64,000 bases of DNA from Candidatus Nitrosopumilus sp. (GTDB lineage: Archaea > Thermoproteota > Nitrososphaeria > Nitrososphaerales > Nitrosopumilaceae), in contig NZ_JANQTA010000002.1 in assembly GCF_028278985.1 (NCBI RefSeq), forward strand, positions 62,001 through 126,000, read 5' to 3'. The stretch's first letter is position 1. Every line of letters starts with the position of its first letter. Under the pieces are notes generated by a model that was not told the DNA's origin, searched no databases, and saw only the letters and a list, made by a program, of their open reading frames with translations. Positions 23,068-32,325 of the stretch are shown piece after piece. The translations under genes and the position numbers were made by a program.

Positions 23068-25788
23068 TTAGAGTTCTTCCTCTTCTTCCCATTCTTCTTC
23101 AATTTGAGATTTTGATTTTTTGAGGAACATAAAGACAACGACGCCTACCATCAAAATTCCACCAATTACGATATAGATTATCCATTCAGGAAGTTCAAGA
23201 TCAATGGCATCAAAAGTTTGTTGAGGGGCATCCACATTTACTGTAAAGGAATCTTTTCCTTCAGCATAACCTTCAGCTGTTGCAATTATATCAAATGAAA
23301 TAGAAGGTCCATCAAATGCAGTCAAGCTTACAACTGCGCTACCATCAGAACTTGTTCTGACTTCAGCGGGAGTAATCAAGGCATCATCAGCTGTAACAAT
23401 TTTTAGAGATGCATTTGGAACTGATTCAGCATTTTCATCATCTACAAATAATCTAAATTCAATTGGCTCATCTGCTTTTACTTCAGTCGATAATCCACCA
23501 GTAAAGATGTTCAATTGTGTTTGTGATGATGCAGTATTCAAATAAGAAGATGTACCATTAACACCTTTTGCACTTGCATGAATCATTGTATTTCCAATTG
23601 AACCAGTTGTTTTAATTGGGAATGTTGAATAAGATGTACCTGTTGGAATTACAGCATCATCAAGAACTTGAACTACGCCATCTTCAGAAGAGGTAATTTT
23701 GGATTTCACATCAAATTTAGGAATTACAGGATTTCCCTGTAAATCAACTAATTGCACTACTCCAAAATTATGTAAATGATTTGCGTTGATTTTTTGCAAA
23801 GGTAATGTAACCTGCATTTGGGATGAAGGTTGAGTGACAAAGGTTTTACTTCCTTCCAAATCTAAATTAGCTTTTTCACCAATAGGCTCTACTGTTAAAG
23901 TCACCTTAGTTTCTTCAATTGAAACATTGAAGGTATCACTACGTAACTGTGCAAAAGCAAAGGTGGATTCTTTTGGAATTTCTACTAAACCATTGGTAGG
24001 AGTAACCAGGTATTTCCCATCTTCTTTCATGACTTTTGGACGCTCACTACCATCAAGTGCAACAAGGAAAACATCAAAAAATCCATCTCTATCAAAAATG
24101 AGGCTATCCTCACCTGTAGGAGAGAAAATTCTGACCTCTTTTTGTTCAAGGGTATTTACAACCTGAGTTTCAAAAGAACCAGTTCCAACACCGTTTACTG
24201 ATGCAGAAATGGTCAAAGGACCAGTTTTTTGACCAGTGGAAATTTCAGCAGTACCAAATGAATAAGAACTTGTAATCTTTCCACCATCAGTAATTTCAGC
24301 AAGTTCATCATCACTAGAAATTACATTGATCTGTTGAACATAGCCATCACTGTATTGACTTTCTTTAGCTTGGACAGGGTATAGTTCATCTTCTGCTAGG
24401 CAATCAACAGAGTAAAGAATAATTTCATCAGAATCTAAATCTCTGTTATGAGTAATTTCATCATCATCAATTAGACCGGATGATTCATCTTCTTGTTCTG
24501 CACATTCAGGATGAATTTCTACGGTTCTGCCATCAGGAAGAATTCCGTCATCATCTTCATCATCTTCAATTATTGATAATTGATATGTGAAAAATGTAGT
24601 TGCGTTACTTGGAATCATATCCAAACCAAATACATTCACAGTGTGTTGATAGTCTTTTACATCATATCCAAAATCAACATAGTTGTTTACAGTTCGTTTT
24701 ACGTTGTTAATTCCTTCAATAGATGTTCCAACTGTTCTAAAAGTATCAGTTGCTGTACCATATCCTTCTGCAGTAACACCAATCAAGATATTATTTTCTA
24801 GTAGATTTTGTAAACTAAATTTTTCTTGCAATAAAAATCCAAATTCACCTTTTTTTATTACAGGTCTTTCAGATAAAACATAGTCTGATAAAGTTTCACC
24901 AATTGGATATTGTTCGCTTGAAAAGAATTCCAAAGGAATTTCATCTGGAGTTTTCGTAGGATTCCCCTCAGAATCAACAACAGTTACAAAAATATCCAAA
25001 GTTCTATCAATTTCAGCAGGAATCATTTTTGGAAATACTGATAATTTCAAAGCCGTAGGTAGAGTGGATGAAATATGAATACTCTTTGCAGTATCTAATC
25101 CGGATTCATCATGAATTGCTCTTAGAAACGTATTTCCAGTTTTTTCATGAGCATAAAATGTGCCCCAGGCATAATAGGTTCCTTGTTTAATGATAAGAGA
25201 TTCAGAGTCAGCTGAACCAAGTCGGTTTTCATACTCTAATCTAATTTCAACATCATGTGGTGCCCTCACTAAAACATCATCGGTAGTTTTAAAGAAAACA
25301 GAAAAAGGCATTTTGGAATTTACGTGCATTTCATCTGTAGGAATATGAAGTTCTAATGAAAGTTCGTCAGGAAGATAAGATTTGTCAGTTCCAACCTCTA
25401 TTTTTTGAAAGGTTGTTTTTCCGTTTAATGTAGCTGTAATCGTGGTTTTCCCAGTTTCATCACCAACAGTAATAGGAAAAGTAACAAATTCTTCATTTGC
25501 TTTTAAGATAATTTTTGATGGAACAGAGGCGATTTCAGGATCATCTGAATTCAAACTTACTGCTACATCATATGAAGATGTAATTGGGACTCCGTGTTTG
25601 CTAAGCACAAAAAAGTATCCAACATTGTGGTCTCCGGAACCACTTTCTAAGTGATCAGGTGTAATTGCTAATTTAACAGAGTATTCATTTAATGCATCTA
25701 AATTCTGAGCAAAAGCTGTTTGGAGATTTCCTCCTAAAAGTAGGGTTATTGAAAGTAAGACAATTACGGATTTTTTTTGTGTCATCAT
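23068..25788 (-). CDS. large membrane-anchored surface protein with Ig-like repeats
   Basis: 906 aa. Signal peptide (VIVLLSITLLLGGNLQTAFA), then many beta-rich repeats with the pattern of bacterial Ig-like/invasin domains (for example GKTTITATLNGKTT, GNTFLRAIHDESG, GNTMIHASAKGVNG), and a C-terminal membrane helix (IIYIVIGGILMVGVVVFMFL) followed by a very acidic cytoplasmic tail (EEEWEEEEEL). About six to seven repeats are visible. It is probably displayed on the cell surface. It is encoded beside the pilin gene and could be part of the same surface machinery. Confidence 0.7.
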   Translation of the reverse strand: MMTQKKSVIVLLSITLLLGGNLQTAFAQNLDALNEYSVKLAITPDHLESGSGDHNVGYFFVLSKHGVPITSSYDVAVSLNSDDPEIASVPSKIILKANEEFVTFPITVGDETGKTTITATLNGKTTFQKIEVGTDKSYLPDELSLELHIPTDEMHVNSKMPFSVFFKTTDDVLVRAPHDVEIRLEYENRLGSADSESLIIKQGTYYAWGTFYAHEKTGNTFLRAIHDESGLDTAKSIHISSTLPTALKLSVFPKMIPAEIDRTLDIFVTVVDSEGNPTKTPDEIPLEFFSSEQYPIGETLSDYVLSERPVIKKGEFGFLLQEKFSLQNLLENNILIGVTAEGYGTATDTFRTVGTSIEGINNVKRTVNNYVDFGYDVKDYQHTVNVFGLDMIPSNATTFFTYQLSIIEDDEDDDGILPDGRTVEIHPECAEQEDESSGLIDDDEITHNRDLDSDEIILYSVDCLAEDELYPVQAKESQYSDGYVQQINVISSDDELAEITDGGKITSSYSFGTAEISTGQKTGPLTISASVNGVGTGSFETQVVNTLEQKEVRIFSPTGEDSLIFDRDGFFDVFLVALDGSERPKVMKEDGKYLVTPTNGLVEIPKESTFAFAQLRSDTFNVSIEETKVTLTVEPIGEKANLDLEGSKTFVTQPSSQMQVTLPLQKINANHLHNFGVVQLVDLQGNPVIPKFDVKSKITSSEDGVVQVLDDAVIPTGTSYSTFPIKTTGSIGNTMIHASAKGVNGTSSYLNTASSQTQLNIFTGGLSTEVKADEPIEFRLFVDDENAESVPNASLKIVTADDALITPAEVRTSSDGSAVVSLTAFDGPSISFDIIATAEGYAEGKDSFTVNVDAPQQTFDAIDLELPEWIIYIVIGGILMVGVVVFMFLKKSKSQIEEEWEEEEEL

Positions 25789-25849
25789 TTTTTTCCATTT
25801 TCCATTTTTTACTCCATTTTATTTCCATAAAAATGAAAAAAGGGTGGAG

Positions 25850-26497
25850 TTATCCACTTTGTTGACCTGCTACAACGGTTCCAGCAAATACTGCACCTTG
25901 TGCTGTGGTCAATTTGACTTGAACATCTCTACCAAACTGAACATTTTGTTCTAATTCAAGTAGAATTGTTGCTTGTTGACCTGGTTCAATAACGGCTGTT
26001 GGGTTTGTGGAAAGATCTGCAATTCCAGCAGTACCTCTAGTTACTATCACAAAGTCTTGTGCATCCATAAGTGCTGTGGCTGCAAAGTCTTCCAATGTTC
26101 CACCTGGAACATAGTTGTAAACTGCACCACCAAATCTAACTTCAGTTAATGCTGCTTGTGAAACACCTTGGTTAACTACGTAGATGGCAACTCTTTCCGT
26201 TGTTAATAAACCGTCATTTGCGTTACCGTCTGCAATTGTTGCAGGACCTGCATTGTCAGTTAAACTGCCATCATGAATCTGTAGGTTAGCCACATCACTA
26301 GCATCATATCCAACAACTTGGAGAGATTCTATTTGTGGAGCACCACTGATTTGAGCAGAACTGAAAAATCCTTGTGAGAACACAAAGACAATACTTCCAC
26401 CAACGACTGCGATTGCTACCAAAAGAAGGGTTGCAATAACTGGAGCAACTGCTCTTCTTGATGTCAACTTGTTTTGTTTTGACTGTAGTTTTGTCAT
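25850..26497 (-). CDS. archaeal type IV pilin-like protein
   Basis: 215 aa. The N-terminus SRRAVAPVIATLLLVAIAVVGGSIVFVF is a class III (prepilin) signal: basic residues, then a hydrophobic helix that forms the filament core. The rest is beta-rich with small residues (GGAVYNYVPGGTLEDF). It is the most typical major-pilin candidate of the window. A TATA-like CTTTAAC lies about 24 nt upstream. The export ATPase and membrane proteins are encoded at 32.3-35.8 kb. Confidence 0.8.
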   Translation of the reverse strand: MTKLQSKQNKLTSRRAVAPVIATLLLVAIAVVGGSIVFVFSQGFFSSAQISGAPQIESLQVVGYDASDVANLQIHDGSLTDNAGPATIADGNANDGLLTTERVAIYVVNQGVSQAALTEVRFGGAVYNYVPGGTLEDFAATALMDAQDFVIVTRGTAGIADLSTNPTAVIEPGQQATILLELEQNVQFGRDVQVKLTTAQGAVFAGTVVAGQQSG

Positions 26498-26592
26498 TTC
26501 TGATTTCTAAGAATCCAAAAAGATGTTAAAGTGGCCGATGTTCAATTTGCACAGCAATTCAAATTGTTGTTCATACAATACAACACTTTGTG

Positions 26593-26600
26593 TTTATACA
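26593..26600 (+). promoter_or_regulatory. TATA box of the Asp-rich secreted protein
   Basis: TTTATACA centred 24.5 nt before ATG 26621; supports that start over the ORF track start at 26531. Confidence 0.5.
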
Positions 26601-26620
26601 TTGTAGGCGTCAATTTGCCA

Positions 26621-27979
26621 ATGACAAAACTATCGACGACTTTGACATTTTCTGCAATTGCATCAATTTTGATAATTGGTGGATTTGCAGCAGCAACTCC
26701 AAATGCATTTTCCACATATGGTGGATGGCATGATGATGACGATGACGATGACAATTGTGGAAATTGGAATCATGGATGGCATGATGACGATGACGATGAC
26801 AATTGTGGAAATAATGAACCAAGAGATCCATGTGATTGTGAAAGACCAGATACTCTAAAATTCACATTTTCTGCTCCCGGCAGTGAAGTAAACAGTGAAT
26901 TTAGAATTGAAGTATACAAGAAAACAGACCATGTTGGAAATGAAGACAAAATACTAACTGAGATTAATTCAGTAATGCATAACCTAGAGGAACCAATTAC
27001 ACTTTCTTCTACAAGTTATCACAAAGACAAACTTCATTCAAACACAGTATTTGCTGTTTACAAAGTAGACAGTGATGAATTAGTTTCAACACTTCAAATT
27101 CACACATCATGTTCACAAGATCTTTACATTGGACAAACTGTAAGTGATAACGGATACACTCTTGAAATCACTGACGGATTGAAAGATGGAGAAACATCAA
27201 TTTCAGCATCAAATCCTTTAACATGTGGAGATGAACCAGAGCCAGAACAAACAGGTACAATAGTAGTTAGAAATGCACTAACTGTAGACAATGGTGGTCA
27301 AGCAGAATTTGCAGACTTTTCATACAAAGTAGTAGATGAATCAGGAGTAGAGTTTCCACTTACACCCGATACATTAGATCCATCTATTCATGTTGGAGAA
27401 GTTCCAAAAGGACCCTATGTCTTAATGCAGACTATTGCAGATGAAATTACAGAATCATACACTGAAGTTCTAATTACTGGAGACAAAAAATGCCCAGCTA
27501 CAACCAATGAATCATTTCTGATTAAAAAAGACAAGACTGTTTCTTGTACAATCTACAATGATGACAACGGAGATGGCAGTGGTGGAAGCATCGAACCAGG
27601 TGTAATTTTCCACTTTGACACAGTAAAGTTTGATGGAGCTGTAACAGAAGGTCAAAACGACGTATGTGATGAATTCGAAACCGAATTACCATGTGTATTT
27701 ATTCAAAACGATTTATTCCATATTGCACCAAATCTAGATGTTGATGGAGAACTTAGAGTTTCAACATTAGTGCTACTAAGTGCAGTGGGATTAGCTGATG
27801 GAGACGATACCATGCAAGACCCAGAGGCAACAACTGAATGTGTCTATAACGGTTTGGCAACATCACCAAATGGAAACGCAGCATTCAGTTTCCAATGTAG
27901 TAATTTATCTGCAAATTCAGACAAATTTAGAGCAAGTTATGCTTTAATTGAAACTCTGTTACCAGGTAATGAACTATAA
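26621..27979 (+). CDS. secreted protein with Asp-rich WHDDDDDD repeats
   Basis: Start placed at ATG 26621 (MTKLSTTLTFSAIAS), 452 aa. A signal peptide ends near FAAATPNAFS. Immediately after come two copies of a WHDDDDDD-N-CGN unit (HDDDDDDDNCGN and HDDDDDDNCGN), likely a divalent-cation-binding segment. The rest has beta-sandwich character, with TGTIVVRNALTVDNGGQAEF resembling a prealbumin-like module, and cysteine pairs. It has no C-terminal membrane anchor. It diverges from the pilin gene, so a surface role is likely. Confidence 0.7.
   Translation: MTKLSTTLTFSAIASILIIGGFAAATPNAFSTYGGWHDDDDDDDNCGNWNHGWHDDDDDDNCGNNEPRDPCDCERPDTLKFTFSAPGSEVNSEFRIEVYKKTDHVGNEDKILTEINSVMHNLEEPITLSSTSYHKDKLHSNTVFAVYKVDSDELVSTLQIHTSCSQDLYIGQTVSDNGYTLEITDGLKDGETSISASNPLTCGDEPEPEQTGTIVVRNALTVDNGGQAEFADFSYKVVDESGVEFPLTPDTLDPSIHVGEVPKGPYVLMQTIADEITESYTEVLITGDKKCPATTNESFLIKKDKTVSCTIYNDDNGDGSGGSIEPGVIFHFDTVKFDGAVTEGQNDVCDEFETELPCVFIQNDLFHIAPNLDVDGELRVSTLVLLSAVGLADGDDTMQDPEATTECVYNGLATSPNGNAAFSFQCSNLSANSDKFRASYALIETLLPGNEL
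26723..26813 (+). repeat. two near-identical copies of an about 40-bp coding repeat
   Basis: The unit beginning GGATGGCATGATGA and ending CAATTGTGGAAAT occurs at 26723 and 26774. The first copy has one additional Asp codon. Because the repeats are GAT/GAC runs, copy-number change by slippage is plausible. Confidence 0.75.
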
Positions 27980-27985
27980 CCACAC

Positions 27986-28004
27986 TTTCTTTTTTTATTT
28001 TTTT
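27986..28004 (+). terminator. T-rich terminator
   Basis: TTTCTTTTTTTATTTTTTT directly after the Asp-rich protein stop, as expected for oligo-T archaeal termination. Confidence 0.55.
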
Positions 28005-28061
28005 AAAATAATTTTAAGTCGTAAATATTAACGAAAAAATTCATTAGTTATCCTAAGTTTT

Positions 28062-29852
28062 CTAAGGAGGCACTACTTGTAATATTGCTTCCTGTAGGGG
28101 CCCCATAGTAAATGAATTATCATCTACAGAACCCTCAGCTAACAAATACATGACATACATTTGTTCAGTAGTAACTGTCGGGGCAGTTGCATCAAATGAA
28201 ATAGTAATTCCACCATTTGTTAAATCTGCACTAACATCTCCAATAATTTGTGATGAAGTATCTCCGAATTGCTGATAACTAGTTGTAAAATCCCCATGTC
28301 CATCAATACTGGGCTCATTTACAACCCATCCTTTAGGAATGTTAATGATTAGTCTAGAGGTATCATCGATTTTATGAGATGTACCAGCTTCCAAATCAGC
28401 TAAGACAACATTAAACGAAGTAGAAGTGCCAGAAACGATTCCAGTTTTGTTAGATATCATATCATCTTTGCTTACAGAATCTACTACTTCTGACAAATAG
28501 ACATTAGCTAATGCAGTCTGTCCATTATCAAAGGATGATCCATATCCAGCTTTTCCAAATTGTCCAACTGTAGTGTATACATTTCCATGAACAATGACAG
28601 ATGATAATGTATCAGAGGATCCTGCAAGTCTATCAGCATTTACCAGAGCATTAAATGGGAATACTGAAAATGGAGGAATTCTGACTGGATTAGTCGTATC
28701 TGTCCAAACCAATTGGTTATGTTCAGGACAAGACCAATTATCAGGTGTTGGTGACACTGTTTCAGGATTACAAAGGTCAGAACCACTTCCAGCTCTGAAC
28801 ATAATGTCATTGTTGTTCGTTCTAGGACTGATGAGACTGATGACAACTTTGCTAACATACATGTCCTGATCAGTAGGATTTACAATATTTGCACCCCATA
28901 ATGCCTTATGAGTTTCAGAAGTTCCATCACCCAGAGGAGAAGGAACTGTCAAGAAAATTTCAGGACGAGAAAGTAAATCCTGTGTTAAAACAATCGTTGG
29001 AGTAGATGAAGTATCACCACTTTCATCTTCACGTAAAACACTTGTGTCAGATGCAGTGTTGCTTTGAACAAAATTATTGTTTGCATCTAGACCTGTTGCA
29101 AAATTTGAAAAATCTACTTGAGTGTCAGCAGTTCCATCAATTGTATAATCCCATAAGAACAAAAATGATTCTCCTGGAATCAAATCAACTGATGCCAAAT
29201 TTGGTGTAGATGAAGCAGTGACAGCTGCAGGAGGATTAGCAGAGATAGTAGAAGGAGTTACATCATCAATTGGGAGTTGACCTATGTTAGTTACTACCAT
29301 TCCAATTGTCACATTTTGTCCCAATACTACATCAGGAGGATCAGTTACAAGTACAGAACGTAAAGCATTTGATGATGAACCACCAGGTCCAACTTCTAAT
29401 TCTGCAATTTCAATGGTTCCCAGTGAAGAAACAACTTTGATATCATATGTATCAGGAGTCATTTGTAAAATTTGAGAATTTAAAATTTGGGTTGTTGAAC
29501 CGCCCGTAACAAATGAATCAGCATAATCAATTGTATATCTTGCAGCAGGTGCATCTGACAAAGTTTTGTTAATTATCCACATACTAGATATTTCAACAGG
29601 GTTTTGACCAAGATTAGTTACTGCAATATCCAAATGATTATTTGCATCAGTTGAAACTGCTATTCCAAAACGTTCTTGGAATTTTTTGATTTCAACATCT
29701 GTTACCATTCGTTGAGTTGTTACAATATCAGTCTGGGCATCTAATGCCAAACTTAGTACAGAGAATCCAGCTACCATGAGTACTGTGAAGAATAATGCTC
29801 CTACTACAGAGGATAATCCACGCCTGTTTTGAGGAAAATAACAAGATTTCAT
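28062..29852 (-). CDS. large pilin-like surface protein (596 aa)
   Basis: The N-terminus NRRGLSSVVGALFFTVLMVAGFSVLSLAL is a class III-type leader (RRG then a hydrophobic helix), followed by a large beta-rich ectodomain with CARDB-like repeats (LGQNVTIGMVVTNIGQLPIDDV). Start overlaps the previous stop by 4 bp. It is too large for a major pilin and is more likely a tip or adhesin subunit (inference). It is the last gene of a four-gene operon starting at 32246. Confidence 0.7.
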   Translation of the reverse strand: MKSCYFPQNRRGLSSVVGALFFTVLMVAGFSVLSLALDAQTDIVTTQRMVTDVEIKKFQERFGIAVSTDANNHLDIAVTNLGQNPVEISSMWIINKTLSDAPAARYTIDYADSFVTGGSTTQILNSQILQMTPDTYDIKVVSSLGTIEIAELEVGPGGSSSNALRSVLVTDPPDVVLGQNVTIGMVVTNIGQLPIDDVTPSTISANPPAAVTASSTPNLASVDLIPGESFLFLWDYTIDGTADTQVDFSNFATGLDANNNFVQSNTASDTSVLREDESGDTSSTPTIVLTQDLLSRPEIFLTVPSPLGDGTSETHKALWGANIVNPTDQDMYVSKVVISLISPRTNNNDIMFRAGSGSDLCNPETVSPTPDNWSCPEHNQLVWTDTTNPVRIPPFSVFPFNALVNADRLAGSSDTLSSVIVHGNVYTTVGQFGKAGYGSSFDNGQTALANVYLSEVVDSVSKDDMISNKTGIVSGTSTSFNVVLADLEAGTSHKIDDTSRLIINIPKGWVVNEPSIDGHGDFTTSYQQFGDTSSQIIGDVSADLTNGGITISFDATAPTVTTEQMYVMYLLAEGSVDDNSFTMGPLQEAILQVVPP

Positions 29853-30553
29853 TGAGCGCTACCACTCTCAAGTAAGAACTCTACAGGTTGAACGCTTCCA
29901 ACATTTAGTAAAACTCCAATTCCACTATTGAGAGCAATATCAGCATCATCAGGTCCTAATTTTACAAGGATATGTACAATTTCTCCACTTTGAATTTCAG
30001 TATTTTCATTTTGAATTATTGGAGTACTTCCAGTTGGTAAAATTGAAAACATTCCATCTGCCGGGTAATCACGAGTTGGACCAGACAAATCATTAGTTGA
30101 TGCATCTAACTGTACACCAGATGTAGCAGAATCCCAAGAATGGGGAACATTATTGATTACAACGTCTTCTAGAAACATTGATTCTAAACTATTATTTTGA
30201 ATTCTCATCACAATGAACTCAGTTCCTCCGCTTTCCGGAATCTCATTTACATCAATTGCACATGTAGTACCACACAAAAACGAATTAATTGCATTTTCAT
30301 TATCCACATCTGGAATCATCAACAACGTAGATGAATCACGTGTGTCATATGCTAATAATAAAATATTCAGAGATGAAGAATCCAATGTAGAGATAGTACC
30401 AAGATTTCCGTCAACAAATGCATCATTCATAAAATAAGTTAAGGTACTTGCACCAGTCACAGTGATTCCCATCAACATCATGGTACTAATAATATCCGTA
30501 ACTCCACGACGGGTGGAAAAAATATTTTTTCTAGTAGATTTTTTCTGAAACAT
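29849..30553 (-). CDS. pilin-like protein (234 aa)
   Basis: N-terminal STRRGVTDIISTMMLMGITVTGASTLTYF is a class III-type leader. The rest is a beta-rich domain with a CGTTC pair (residues about 93-97) that may form a disulfide. It overlaps the larger pilin-like gene by 4 bp and follows another pilin-like gene by 14 bp. Probably a minor pilin. Confidence 0.7.
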   Translation of the reverse strand: MFQKKSTRKNIFSTRRGVTDIISTMMLMGITVTGASTLTYFMNDAFVDGNLGTISTLDSSSLNILLLAYDTRDSSTLLMIPDVDNENAINSFLCGTTCAIDVNEIPESGGTEFIVMRIQNNSLESMFLEDVVINNVPHSWDSATSGVQLDASTNDLSGPTRDYPADGMFSILPTGSTPIIQNENTEIQSGEIVHILVKLGPDDADIALNSGIGVLLNVGSVQPVEFLLESGSAQ

Positions 30554-30567
30554 TTTTGTTAAATCAC

Positions 30568-31089
30568 CTATGTGTTAAATGGACTAGCCACAGTTGTGAA
30601 GAAATTTCCTCGATTAGTAGTCAAGGATATTTTATAATCTGAATCTACATAAGATGCATCGTTCCATACACCTGTTCCTTGTAAAACAATTTCGGAATCA
30701 TCTGCACCGTCAATTGTTATTTGTTCAGTATTTTTGATTTGGATTATTTGGTTAACATCAACCCAATTTGCAATTATTTCTTGATTATCAACTTTCATTA
30801 TGGTAACGGTAGAAATTGAAGATTCTACAGTTCCAATGTTGGCCAAGTTCATTATCAAATTATCAGTATTAGGCTCAAAACGAATGTGTTCAAAAACAAT
30901 ATCCTCTCTATGAATTTCATTTTTTACTGGTTCGTGAAATGACAAATCATAGGTAAATGCACTAATGCTATCCATTCCATTAAACAAGATTACAGAACCA
31001 ACTGAACTTACAATTCCTAGGATGACTACACTGCCCATGACTTGACTAACAGCACGCCTATTTCGTGCAAATTTTGAGACATTTCTCAC
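30568..31089 (-). CDS. pilin-like protein (173 aa)
   Basis: N-terminal NRRAVSQVMGSVVILGIVSSVGSVILF is a class III-type leader, followed by a small beta-rich domain (ISTVTIMKVDNQEIIANW). Start overlaps the upstream zinc-ribbon gene by 4 bp. Probably a minor pilin or assembly subunit. Confidence 0.7.
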   Translation of the reverse strand: MRNVSKFARNRRAVSQVMGSVVILGIVSSVGSVILFNGMDSISAFTYDLSFHEPVKNEIHREDIVFEHIRFEPNTDNLIMNLANIGTVESSISTVTIMKVDNQEIIANWVDVNQIIQIKNTEQITIDGADDSEIVLQGTGVWNDASYVDSDYKISLTTNRGNFFTTVASPFNT

Positions 31090-32246
31090 TTTTTACCACC
31101 TTTTTTTGCATATGATTTTTTGACATATTCTTCAACACGTGAAATTATTTGAGAGAAATCAGATTCAGAAATCAAATTAATTCCATAATGCTCACCAAGA
31201 CTTTCAACACCATCATTGATTCCAGAAACTGTAACAAGCAATGTGTTTGTAGGATCAATGTCTAATTTTGGCACCAGAATAGAATTCATGTCAGATTGAT
31301 CAATTCCATTAGATTGATTTTTTATGAATATCAGAATTGTTTGGTTTGTTTCCTTGCTCTTTCCATAAATTGGAATTTCATGTACATTGCCACTTTTTCC
31401 TTTAATTGAGACATTAAGTTTAGCATTAAAATTAAATCCTTGTAGAAGTTTCAGCAATTCATCTTTGATTTGTGTGGTATCTGAATTGACAGAAATATCT
31501 GAATTCTTTAATTTGTAGCTAAATGTAGTAACAAATTGTCCAGAATTTGTATCAAAATCATGTTCATGTTTTCTACAGTGTAGTTTGATTACTGCATTAT
31601 CAAATTTTTCAGAACAATCATTGCATTGATACCACATGGCAGGAATTCTAATTTCTTTATCAAAATTCTTTATAGTTTTTTTACAGGAAGGACAAATAGA
31701 ATTTTCCGGATCAGCAAAATCAAAATTAGTGCTTTCAGTAATAAACCCACAAGCCTTGTGCTCAAATAAATTCAGTTTCTCTACACTCATTGAATGGCAT
31801 TTTGGACAATACAATCGAACACTAGATGAAAAAGTATCCGGATGTATTGGACATACAATTAATTTTTCATAAACTTGCTTTTCTAAGATTCCATCAGCAA
31901 CAAGGCCATCAAGGTAACCTACATTGTCTTGAACTTCACCAATTTTTGAAAGGAGTGGATAAAACATACGACCCTCGTTGTAGTCCACAAAAGGTTTGAT
32001 AGTTTTATCATCTAACTTTTGAATCTCTTGAATTAATTGTACAGATTTGCTAGTAGATGGTTTAGGCAAATCAGGCTCAGATGTAATCAATTCCTCAATT
32101 GGAGGATCTTTAGTTTTAGCCTCAGATTCGTTAGGATGTCCTTTGAAAATGGATGAAATATTGTCCAATCCACCAATTTTGTGCTCAGATTTTGATTCTA
32201 ATTTCCCAGTATCCTTGCCAGATTTTCTTCCGAACGTTATAGACAC
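31086..32246 (-). CDS. zinc-ribbon protein of the pilus operon (TackOD1-like)
   Basis: 386 aa, GTG start (MSITFGRKSGKD). A disordered N-terminus (about 70 residues) is followed by three or four Cys pairs in the centre: YCPKC, CGF, ICPSCKK and QCNDC. The C-terminal about 110 residues are an alpha/beta domain (QTILIFIKNQSNG, LDIDPTNTLLVTVSG). The arrangement recalls the thaumarchaeal output domain TackOD1, from memory. It heads the pilin operon and diverges from the secretion ATPase, so it may regulate or assemble the pilus. No membrane segment seen. Confidence 0.6.
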   Translation of the reverse strand: MSITFGRKSGKDTGKLESKSEHKIGGLDNISSIFKGHPNESEAKTKDPPIEELITSEPDLPKPSTSKSVQLIQEIQKLDDKTIKPFVDYNEGRMFYPLLSKIGEVQDNVGYLDGLVADGILEKQVYEKLIVCPIHPDTFSSSVRLYCPKCHSMSVEKLNLFEHKACGFITESTNFDFADPENSICPSCKKTIKNFDKEIRIPAMWYQCNDCSEKFDNAVIKLHCRKHEHDFDTNSGQFVTTFSYKLKNSDISVNSDTTQIKDELLKLLQGFNFNAKLNVSIKGKSGNVHEIPIYGKSKETNQTILIFIKNQSNGIDQSDMNSILVPKLDIDPTNTLLVTVSGINDGVESLGEHYGINLISESDFSQIISRVEEYVKKSYAKKGGKK

Positions 32247-32325
32247 CCCTCATAACATATGATCACATAACTTACCATGGTGTGTATTTTACTTGAAAGA
32301 AGAGTAAAAGGCAAATGTTGTTCAT

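Noticed and set aside
26610-26831. His-rich minus-strand ORF (HRHRHH repeats)
   Set aside because: It is the antisense shadow of the GAT/GAC Asp repeats in the secreted protein; no start context and no independent support.
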